64,000 nt of DNA from an uncultured Saprospiraceae bacterium. GTDB lineage: Bacteria; Bacteroidota; Bacteroidia; Chitinophagales; Saprospiraceae. Both the position numbers and the translations under genes were made by a program. Positions 1-7,561 of this stretch are shown piece by piece. The notes below the pieces were generated by a model. It was not told where the DNA came from. It did no database searches and saw only the letters and a program-made list of their open reading frames with translations. The DNA lies in contig CALEYL010000059.1 in assembly GCA_937926205.1 (NCBI GenBank), positions 124,001-188,000 on the forward strand. The letters run 5' to 3'. The first letter of the stretch is position 1. Each line of letters opens with the position of its first letter.

Positions 1-591
1 GTCGAACTCGTGTTTTTCACTCGCCGGACTAAAAATGTTTTTGACTTCATCTTTTGAAGTTATGATGGCTCCTCCGTAGGGTTTGATGATGCCATCTTCC
101 CGTATCAAACCCATTTCCAATGTGAACCAGTACAGGCTCGACATGTATTCAATGGCTTTTTCATGCTGGAGGTATTTCTTGCTGATGATACTGAATTCCA
201 TCATGAAATTGGAAAAGACTTCATTGAGCAGCATGGGCACATGCCCGATCACATCGTGGAAAATATCCGGCCCTTTGGCATAGTCCAATTCTTCCCGCTT
301 ACGGATAAACACGGTGACTGGAAATTGCTTGTTGATGAGCAGGTCGAAAAACTCTTTATTGGGCACCAGGCCGCTAACTTCCCGGATACGCCAACCGCTA
401 CAGTCGTAAAGGATTTTATTGAATTCCGCTATGTTTACAATTCTGTCCGGATCAATGGCCAGCTTGTCATAACCGTTTTTGTAGACCGCTGAAGCAGATT
501 TAACAACAGTCTCACCTTGTCGTCTATACAATAAGCTCCAGGTTTCGTGGTCTTCCGGAGTGTATAAATCGTAGTTTTGATTCAGATACAT
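1..591 (-). CDS. Aromatic amino acid hydroxylase (Phe/Tyr/Trp hydroxylase family), C-terminus beyond window
   Basis: This reading frame starts at an ATG at 591 and stays open for 197 codons to the window edge, where it is cut. Residues 109-120 (PDIFHDVIGHVP) match the iron-binding core of pterin-dependent aromatic amino acid hydroxylases, with metal ligands His112 and His117. YWFTLEMGL at 154-162 supplies the expected third ligand, Glu159. The family uses tetrahydropterin, O2 and non-haem Fe(II) to hydroxylate free Phe, Tyr or Trp. The start lies 13 nt after the stop of the upstream NRPS on the same strand, so the two are probably co-transcribed. In context it may supply a hydroxylated aromatic precursor, as PacX (Phe 3-hydroxylase) does for pacidamycin. 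A purely catabolic PhhA that happens to adjoin the cluster is the alternative. The family assignment is firm; the substrate is not known. Confidence 0.88.
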   Translation of the reverse strand, partial: MYLNQNYDLYTPEDHETWSLLYRRQGETVVKSASAVYKNGYDKLAIDPDRIVNIAEFNKILYDCSGWRIREVSGLVPNKEFFDLLINKQFPVTVFIRKREELDYAKGPDIFHDVIGHVPMLLNEVFSNFMMEFSIISKKYLQHEKAIEYMSSLYWFTLEMGLIREDGIIKPYGGAIITSKDEVKNIFSPASEKHEFD

Positions 592-604
592 AGCGCGGAT
601 ATTG

Positions 605-3600
605 CTAAAAGTTAAAAAATGTTTCTGTTGTTTCTTCCTCTTTTTCAGCAGGTTCCGCGGGCGATCCTATCTCATTCAGCCGCACCGACGGATTGCTGAG
701 CACACTTCCAAGTATCGTCTGGAATACCTGGAAATATTCCTGCAGGGTTGTTGGAAGAAAAAGGTTGGTATTGTATTCGAGTATTAGTTTCAGGCTGTTA
801 TTCTCCTGAATAAAATCGAAGAGCAGGTCGTATTTACTGTAAAGTGCGGGCAGGGGATACTCTTCAATTTGAATGCCGCTGTTCTCTGTAACCGTGGCGT
901 TTGACCCCGAATCGGTTTTAACCGTAACCATAACATCAAATACCGGCGATCTCCCGGGCGTTTTGGGAATGTTTAAATCTCTCAGTAAATAATCAAATGG
1001 ATACAGGGCATAGGCCAGGGTTGAATTAAATTGCTGCCTGACCTGTTCCAGAAAAGTAAGAAACGGCACATCTTTTTTAAACCTGGAGCGAATGGGGATG
1101 ATGTTGAAAAAACAACCGATCACATGCTCAAGGTCGGGGTGATTCCGGTTGGCTTCAAGCGTGCCTACAATGAGGTCAACCTGATTGGTCAGGCGAAACA
1201 ACAGCACTTTTGTAAGGGTCAAAAAGAATACAAAAAGACTGATTTCGTGCGTCTGGCAAAAATCGAGCACGGCTTTGTGCTGGACCTCGCTACATTCAAA
1301 AATAAGGTTGTTGCCGTCAAAACTCTTTTTTTCCGGGCGTTTGAAATCTGTTTGTAAATTCAATACGGGCAATGTTCCTCCAAACTGCGTCCTGAAAAAG
1401 AGCTGCATTTGGCGCAGACGGTCTTCCGTGAATTGAATTTGTTCCCAGGCAGCAAAGTCTTTGTATTGGATGGACAATTTGGGGAATTGTACACTTTCCG
1501 GGACCTCGCTATGGGTCAGTAATTCTGTCAATTCTTTGATGAACAGGTCCATAGACCATTCATCCATGATGATGTGGTGGAAATTAAACAGTAAAACCGG
1601 GTTATTGTCTATGGTTTTCAGAAGGGTACACCTGAAAAGCGCCTCTTTTTCAAGGTCGAATCCCTGGCGGCATTTTTCCAAAATGGCCGTTTCCAGTTCT
1701 GATTCCCTGTACAGGCGTTCATCGGATTGATCCAGGGAGAAGCGGGCTTTATCGGGAGCGAGAATTTGTTGTTTGATGTTTCCTTCAAACCTGACGAAAT
1801 TGGTTCTGAAACTCTCGTGACGTCTGACCAAAATATCTAAGCAAGCCTCCAGTTTGGAGGTATCAAGACCGCCAATAATCCGGCAGGCGAAATAGATGTT
1901 AAATGCGCCGTCGGAGTCCTTGAGCTGTTCCTGCATCCAGATGCGCTGTTGGGCAAGGGAAAGGTCAAACAGACCGGTGTCGGATTGTTGGCTGATTCGC
2001 TGTATGGCTGCAACCTGCTGCTGATGGGCTGTACGCACGAGGTTTACAAGGGCTTGAACGGTAGGCGACTGAAAAAAGTCGGCAAGGGGAATCCGAACGC
2101 CCAATTGTTTTTGCAGCCGGGACAGCATTTTCATCGCCAAAAGGGAGTGTCCTCCCAACTGGAAGAAATTTTGCTGCATGCCGATTTGCTCCAGTTCGAA
2201 TAATTCTGCCCAAATCTGGGCAATGACCAGTTCATCCTGCTCCACAGGAAGCTGTAATGTTTCCTGATTGAGTTGTGCCTGGGCCAGTTTATTTAAAGCG
2301 TCCTGGTCAACTTTGCCGTTTGGATTCAAAGGGATGGTGTCCAGTACAAAGAGCTGTTCCGGAATCATATACCCCGGCAAGTGACTTTTCAGATGGGCTT
2401 TTACTGCGTTTGTGTCGTCCGTTCCGTTCGAAAATACGACAAAAGACCTCAAACCCGCATCTTCCCTGCCTGCCCCGTGAATCATGGTATAAGCAGCCTT
2501 AACGCCGTTCATGGACCGGATTACCTGAGATATCTCTTCGGGTTCAATACGGTATCCCCGCACCTTAACCTGGTTGTCGATTCTGCCTGCCAGTTGGATA
2601 TTGCCGTCCGGCAACCACCGTCCCATATCGCCGCTGGAATAGCCTTTTTTACCAGCGAAGTCGAGCCAAACAAACGATTTGTTGGTCAGTTCAGGCAGAT
2701 TTAGGTATCCTGTTGACAAACCCGGGCCGCAAATGTACATGGCGCCGTATTCACCCGGAAAAACGGGATTCTGGTTTTCATCCAGTATGTATATCCGATG
2801 GTTGCCAAATGGCTGCCCGATAACCGGCAGCCGGCGATAATGCGCGAAATTTGAAGCATTGATTTCCGTTGCCACAACGCCGATGGTGGTTTCTGTGGGC
2901 CCGTATTCATCAACAATACTGGTCTCCGGATGGCTACCCAGAAACCGGGCGACATCATCGACATCAATCGGCTCTCCGCCCAGAATAACCAGTCGCAATT
3001 TTTGCTGTTGTGCCGACTGGCTGAAACGGGCATCACCCAGAATCAATTTAAAATGGGAAGGTGTGCATTTGATGTAACTGATCTCTTTGTCAACGAAGTA
3101 AGCATTGACGGATTCTAAAAATTCAAGATTTTTGGATGGATTGGTCAGGTTCAGCGTGGCTCCGGAACACAAAGCCGACCAAATGATGGTGTGCCCGAGA
3201 TCGAACGCCATGGAGGAAAACAAAACGGTATTGTCTTGTTCCGTTATTTGAAACCGCTGGTTAAACCAGGTCAGATAATTGACCAAATTACCATGTGTAA
3301 TGAGTACGCCTTTGGGGTTTCCTGTTGTTCCCGAGGTGAATATGACATAGCACGGAGTAGACGGAGTAAGCGGGTATCCGGGGGCGGTATGCGGATAGTT
3401 GGAAAGTTCAGACTCAATGGTTGCCCAATCAAAATGAGCGACGGGAGTTTCCGGTTTCTCCTCACCCAAAAACAAGATCGCTTCGCTGTTTTCAATCAGG
3501 TATTTAACCCGAAGAGGAGGATTTCCGGTTTCAATGGGTAAAAACGCATTCCCTGACTTCGTGGCGGCGATGAAACATAAAACCATATGAACGGGATTGG

Positions 3601-5128
3601 CGAGTTGCATGGCGATGACAGCGCCGGTTTTTCCTCCCGATTTGTTGTGTATGAAGCGAGCCAGCCGGTTTGAAATTTCATGCACCTCCTGATAAGTAAG
3701 TGCCAGTTGCTCATAGATTAAGGCTGGTTTATCGGCATGCAGGCTTTGGGCCTCTTCCAGCAAGTCAACCAGGGTTAACGAAGCGCTATGCTGATGTACG
3801 GGGCATTCAATTTGTTGTTGAAAAGCCAGCGCCAGCCTGGATTTAAGGCTGATAAAGCTTTCTTTTCCTTCCAGTTCCTGTGTTTTTTCCAATTCGAGCT
3901 GCCAGCAAAACTGTTGAGCCAACAGCTGGGGCCATTCCCGGGGGAAGTAATTGGCATCACCTGTTATATTCAGCTTGATATCACCTGTTTCGGATTGCTC
4001 AATCACTTCCAGCCTCAGCGCAAAGGCATCCGGATAGATTGCGAACGATTCTATTTTTAGTCCGGCTTCTGTATTTTCATTTTGTACCGGAAATTCGTAG
4101 TAAGCAAACTGGTAAGGGAATAAAATCCCCTTCCCGCTTTGTTGATCCAGACCCAAATGAAAATATTCATGCCGCGTATTTTGCTCCTTTATGGTGTTTC
4201 CGATCTTGCGGGCCAACTCCCAGACAGAAATATCTGTTTCGACCAGTTCATGTGGCAAAGGCAGGTTTTTCTCAAACAGCCCAAAAATGTGTTCTGTTTG
4301 GTCTTCAGACCTTCCCGGGTGGTTGTAAGCTAAAGAAAATGCTTTGGAAGTGTAGGTTTTTAAAAGTTGCCACCAGACAGCCATCAAGACTTGTTTAAAC
4401 GGAATGTTTTTTACCCGGGCAATTTCTTGTAAAGCACGGAGGCATTCCGTATCAGGCATTACCGGCTGGTTAAAAAATGCAGCAGGGGCGCCTGACTCCT
4501 GATCGGTATATTTATGAATGGCTGTAAAATGCCCTGGGTTTAACCCCAGTTTTGACCAGTATTGCGCTTGCGGGTGGTTGCGATCCTGGAGCAATTCATG
4601 CTGCCATTCACTAAAGTCTATGTACTGAAGTTCATCGCCACTTCTTTCATCCGGTAAATTCCCGGAGCTCATATAGTCAGCTAGCTGAGCGGAGAAGTTT
4701 ACGAGGCTTTGGAAATCGGAAAAGTATCGGGAGCAATGCCCTAAAATCAGATGGCTATCGCCCTTCCAGTCGAAGACTTCGAGGCGTAGGTTTTCTGAAA
4801 CCGTCTCCTGAAAAGGGATTTGTATGCTGGCTTCAATCGTCTTTTTTGCATAATCTTCGTCTTCACAAAAGTGGTAATGAACAAGCACCCGCGGCGCTTC
4901 TTCCACCTGTTGTAAGGGGTATTTTGATAATGCGTGCTGCACAAAGCGGGTACGCAGATTTTCTTCTTCGTTCAGAAAATCCGGAATTTTGCCTTCGGTC
5001 AGGCCTGGGTTGACTTTTCCCTGAATGCGGAGCAGGATGTGGTTGCCGTTTCCTTTCAGACCAACCAACTCAAACAGGCGTTGCTGCTGAAGAGAGGCAG
5101 GGAATCCGGATAAGGTTTGATCAGACAT
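605..5128 (-). CDS. Non-ribosomal peptide synthetase, (degenerate C)-A-T-C, Asn-like adenylation code
   Basis: 1507 residues. Domains: an N-terminal condensation-like region (about 1-420) whose HHxxxDG motif has become GHCSRYFSD (His131, Cys132), so probably non-catalytic; an adenylation domain (about 440-935) with intact A3 (FTSGTTGNPKG), YGPTETT and the SSGDMGRW / GRIDNQVKVRGYRIE cores; a carrier domain with GGHSL, Ser995 being the phosphopantetheine site; and a terminal condensation domain (about 1045-1490) with HHIIMDEWS at 1184. Reading the specificity pocket against GrsA gives DLTKIGEIGK, close to published Asn codes (DLTKLGEVGK) and less close to Asp. No thioesterase or reductase follows, so release is either by the terminal C domain, by a separate enzyme, or on a further synthetase outside the window. 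It begins 37 nt after the dioxygenase gene. The intact C domain at the end of the preceding megasynthase probably joins its chain to this carrier. Confidence 0.95.
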   Translation of the reverse strand: MSDQTLSGFPASLQQQRLFELVGLKGNGNHILLRIQGKVNPGLTEGKIPDFLNEEENLRTRFVQHALSKYPLQQVEEAPRVLVHYHFCEDEDYAKKTIEASIQIPFQETVSENLRLEVFDWKGDSHLILGHCSRYFSDFQSLVNFSAQLADYMSSGNLPDERSGDELQYIDFSEWQHELLQDRNHPQAQYWSKLGLNPGHFTAIHKYTDQESGAPAAFFNQPVMPDTECLRALQEIARVKNIPFKQVLMAVWWQLLKTYTSKAFSLAYNHPGRSEDQTEHIFGLFEKNLPLPHELVETDISVWELARKIGNTIKEQNTRHEYFHLGLDQQSGKGILFPYQFAYYEFPVQNENTEAGLKIESFAIYPDAFALRLEVIEQSETGDIKLNITGDANYFPREWPQLLAQQFCWQLELEKTQELEGKESFISLKSRLALAFQQQIECPVHQHSASLTLVDLLEEAQSLHADKPALIYEQLALTYQEVHEISNRLARFIHNKSGGKTGAVIAMQLANPVHMVLCFIAATKSGNAFLPIETGNPPLRVKYLIENSEAILFLGEEKPETPVAHFDWATIESELSNYPHTAPGYPLTPSTPCYVIFTSGTTGNPKGVLITHGNLVNYLTWFNQRFQITEQDNTVLFSSMAFDLGHTIIWSALCSGATLNLTNPSKNLEFLESVNAYFVDKEISYIKCTPSHFKLILGDARFSQSAQQQKLRLVILGGEPIDVDDVARFLGSHPETSIVDEYGPTETTIGVVATEINASNFAHYRRLPVIGQPFGNHRIYILDENQNPVFPGEYGAMYICGPGLSTGYLNLPELTNKSFVWLDFAGKKGYSSGDMGRWLPDGNIQLAGRIDNQVKVRGYRIEPEEISQVIRSMNGVKAAYTMIHGAGREDAGLRSFVVFSNGTDDTNAVKAHLKSHLPGYMIPEQLFVLDTIPLNPNGKVDQDALNKLAQAQLNQETLQLPVEQDELVIAQIWAELFELEQIGMQQNFFQLGGHSLLAMKMLSRLQKQLGVRIPLADFFQSPTVQALVNLVRTAHQQQVAAIQRISQQSDTGLFDLSLAQQRIWMQEQLKDSDGAFNIYFACRIIGGLDTSKLEACLDILVRRHESFRTNFVRFEGNIKQQILAPDKARFSLDQSDERLYRESELETAILEKCRQGFDLEKEALFRCTLLKTIDNNPVLLFNFHHIIMDEWSMDLFIKELTELLTHSEVPESVQFPKLSIQYKDFAAWEQIQFTEDRLRQMQLFFRTQFGGTLPVLNLQTDFKRPEKKSFDGNNLIFECSEVQHKAVLDFCQTHEISLFVFFLTLTKVLLFRLTNQVDLIVGTLEANRNHPDLEHVIGCFFNIIPIRSRFKKDVPFLTFLEQVRQQFNSTLAYALYPFDYLLRDLNIPKTPGRSPVFDVMVTVKTDSGSNATVTENSGIQIEEYPLPALYSKYDLLFDFIQENNSLKLILEYNTNLFLPTTLQEYFQVFQTILGSVLSNPSVRLNEIGSPAEPAEKEEETTETFFNF

Positions 5129-5165
5129 GGCTATTGAAATCTGAATGAGGATAGGGAAAAAAGCA

Positions 5166-6197
5166 TCAAATGACAGCGGGATTCAGAGGGCCCTGCATGG
5201 CGACCAGCACTTTTCGCGGGCCTTTATAGGCATCGCGGCCGTGCGAGGCAAGCAGATTGTCAATCAGGAGCATATCGCCCGATTGCCAGTCGAACCGCAC
5301 CTTGGCCTGAATGTAAATGGCTCTTATTTGTTCCAGATAAGTAGGATTAATAGGACTGCCGTCACCCCAGAATGCATTTCTGGGTAAATCTTCTTCCGGC
5401 ATCAAAGCCAGTTGACTGGCCAGCTCTTCGGATAAATTTGAGATGTGAAACAGGTGTGCCTGGTTGAACCATACCTTTTCCCCTGTTTCCGGATGCACAA
5501 GGACAGCTTCGCACAGTTCTTTCGTCCGCAGATGATCTTCTGTGACCCACTCAAAGTCGATGCCATTTTTGGTGCAATAGCGGGCTACTTCCTCTTTGTC
5601 ATCTGTCCTGAATACCTGAGTCCAGGGAACGTCTATCCCTTTTTGATAATTCCGGCAGTAGAGCACCTTTTTTGATTCAAACTGGCTCGTAATTTCTTCA
5701 CCGAGCATCCGGTATACCCGGCGACTGTCTGCAAGGGGGGTACATCCGCCCTCTTCCGCAGCCTGATGACAGTAAAACCAAAGATAGGATGGATATCTTT
5801 TGGAATATGCCATTTCATTGTGCATCACAATTTCCTGATCTGCAGGATATTCCGTGCTGGTGTAAATCCCTGATTGCAAATTGCTTCTTGGCGTGGAGCC
5901 AAAATCATAGTCCATGAGTTCCGCATTCCAGGCACGGACAACCCGGTCAAAATCATTGATTGTTGCATTGGCAAAATTTCTGAACAACACGGCGCCATAC
6001 TGATGCAATTCCTTTTGGATAAAGGCCGCATTTTCGATGATCCAGGTTCTCAGGTCTATGCCCGGATATTCAGCCTGGCAAACAACAGGAAGCTTTGTCT
6101 CCTCTGAAAAAAAGAAGTGTTTTACGCTTTTCTCATTGAAGTTTGTCGTGTTTCTGGAACGCCGCTGTATTTTTTGAACTGTATTTTCCTCGTTCAT
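5166..6197 (-). CDS. TauD/SyrP-like Fe(II)/2-oxoglutarate dioxygenase
   Basis: 343 residues of the TauD/TfdA (clavaminate synthase-like) family, which couples 2-oxoglutarate decarboxylation to C-H hydroxylation. The iron triad is visible: His126 and Glu128 in VMHNEMAY, and His319 in LASHGRD. Arg328 in KGPRK is the likely 2-oxoglutarate anchor. A Glu in place of Asp in the HxD/E pair is typical of the clavaminate synthase/AsnO/SyrP branch. The gene lies between the serine hydrolase (96 nt away) and the NRPS (37 nt), all in one direction. As the neighbouring A domain has an Asn-like code, beta-hydroxylation of Asn or Asp, free or carrier-bound, is the simplest inference; hydroxylation of the lipid chain is possible. 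Halogenation is unlikely because the carboxylate ligand is present. Confidence 0.88.
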   Translation of the reverse strand: MNEENTVQKIQRRSRNTTNFNEKSVKHFFFSEETKLPVVCQAEYPGIDLRTWIIENAAFIQKELHQYGAVLFRNFANATINDFDRVVRAWNAELMDYDFGSTPRSNLQSGIYTSTEYPADQEIVMHNEMAYSKRYPSYLWFYCHQAAEEGGCTPLADSRRVYRMLGEEITSQFESKKVLYCRNYQKGIDVPWTQVFRTDDKEEVARYCTKNGIDFEWVTEDHLRTKELCEAVLVHPETGEKVWFNQAHLFHISNLSEELASQLALMPEEDLPRNAFWGDGSPINPTYLEQIRAIYIQAKVRFDWQSGDMLLIDNLLASHGRDAYKGPRKVLVAMQGPLNPAVI

Positions 6198-6293
6198 GAT
6201 TCAGAGATTAATGGATAAGGAATAGGGTGGACAAGTGTTTTTCCCAGGGTGGGTTATTGAATTTACGATGGCATTTTCTGTAAATATGCCCGA

Positions 6294-7517
6294 TCAGGAG
6301 CCTTCAGCTTCTTCCATGTCTTTGATCATCAGGATGATTCTCTTCAGTAAAAACAGGTTGTCGCCTTTTATGAAGTTGATGGCCACAGAAGCATTGAGGT
6401 TGGGGATATAAGCGACCTGCGTTCCCCAAAATCCGGTGTGCAGGTACACTTCCTGGCCAAATATTTCAATGACTTCTACGCCAAAGCGGTAGTCGGGTTC
6501 ACGGCGCGGACCTTTACGCGTCTTTTCTGTTTGGGGTTTAGCGGGAAAGCTAATTTTTTGGATCATGGAATCCAGTGTAGCGGCATTCGTGTATACCTTA
6601 TTCTGGAAGAGTTGGTAATAAAAACGGGCAATATCAGAAGTTGTCGCCACGATACCTCCGCCTCCATAAAGGTCAATGGAAGGGTCCCAGTCGTAGGTAT
6701 CTGTTTCATCGAGGTACTGGTGTACCCGATCTCCGGTGCTTGTCGGTGGGGCTTCCAGCGATTCAAGCCAAGTGGCGCTCAGGCCGAGGCGTTCATAGCC
6801 TACGAGTTCGCGAAGCGCAGTTGCCAGCGGTTTTCCGTAAACCTGCTCCAGGGTTTCGCCCAGCAGAATGTATCCGGTATCGGAATAATGGTACTGTGAT
6901 CCGGGGGCGCCGTATGGTTTTCCCCAGTCCATGGCGCCTTGCAACTGCTCCGTTCTGGTCCACCTGTGCTTTGGATCTTGTTTTACGGCATCAACATAAG
7001 ACCTGCTTCCAACCGCATAGTCAAATAAACCGCTGGTATGCGATAGCAAGTGCCTGATTTTTATCTTATCCGGATCATAGCCGCCACGCTTCAAAATTTC
7101 GGTGTGCGTTTCAGATATGTATTTGCTGATGGGGTCATCAAGGCTGAGCTTTCCTTCTTCCCACAGTCGTAAAATAGCGGTGGCAACAAATGTTTTGGTC
7201 ACACTGGCTACCCGAAAAGGTTGGTTGGCCTGAATTGGCGTACCTGTTTCCACATCCGAAACGCCAGCAGCGCCATTCCACGAAATGTTGAGTCCGGGCG
7301 CCTCTACATGAAGCATAATTCCTGGAACGTCCTTATTCTGTGCAACGACCTCATTCAGTACATTTTGAAAAGTTTCTGCAGGACTGGCGTCTGCTTTCTG
7401 GCTGGCGCCTGATTCCTTGCAACTTACAGTCAGCAGAAAAAACAGCCAGAAAAACCAGACCGTTTTGGGAAGGTGGAGGTGGTGCATTGAATTTATTTTT
7501 GTTGATCGAATTTCCAA
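6294..7517 (-). CDS. Lipoprotein serine hydrolase, beta-lactamase/S12 peptidase family
   Basis: 407 residues from the first ATG; an internal Met11 (ATG at 7487) is an equally good start. A hydrophobic stretch at 17-32 ends in an approximate lipobox at Cys33, predicting export and lipid anchoring. The catalytic motifs of class C beta-lactamases and S12 peptidases are present: SxxK at Ser105-Lys108 (SVTK), the Tyr motif at Tyr211 (YSDTGY) and the third motif as HTG at 360-362. Known family roles near NRPS genes include periplasmic prodrug peptidases (ClbP, ZmaM, XcnG) and cytoplasmic PBP-type thioesterases (SurE). The export signal favours processing or resistance outside the cytoplasm over chain release. 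No C-terminal membrane helices like those of ClbP are seen. It sits 44 nt after the megasynthase in the same orientation, so a role in maturation or self-protection is inferred from context. Confidence 0.85.
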   Translation of the reverse strand: MEIRSTKINSMHHLHLPKTVWFFWLFFLLTVSCKESGASQKADASPAETFQNVLNEVVAQNKDVPGIMLHVEAPGLNISWNGAAGVSDVETGTPIQANQPFRVASVTKTFVATAILRLWEEGKLSLDDPISKYISETHTEILKRGGYDPDKIKIRHLLSHTSGLFDYAVGSRSYVDAVKQDPKHRWTRTEQLQGAMDWGKPYGAPGSQYHYSDTGYILLGETLEQVYGKPLATALRELVGYERLGLSATWLESLEAPPTSTGDRVHQYLDETDTYDWDPSIDLYGGGGIVATTSDIARFYYQLFQNKVYTNAATLDSMIQKISFPAKPQTEKTRKGPRREPDYRFGVEVIEIFGQEVYLHTGFWGTQVAYIPNLNASVAINFIKGDNLFLLKRIILMIKDMEEAEGS

Positions 7518-7561
7518 AGCAACTGGAAGAGGGACGCGTACTTTATAGTGCAGGCAGCTGG

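Noticed and set aside
83..492. Two plus-strand ORFs at the left edge
   Set aside because: They are antisense to the aromatic amino acid hydroxylase, whose catalytic motifs are clear on the minus strand.
6294..7517. True beta-lactamase (antibiotic resistance gene)
   Set aside because: It has the fold motifs but a YSD and HTG pattern, a lipoprotein anchor and an NRPS context; the S12 peptidase/esterase group is more likely.
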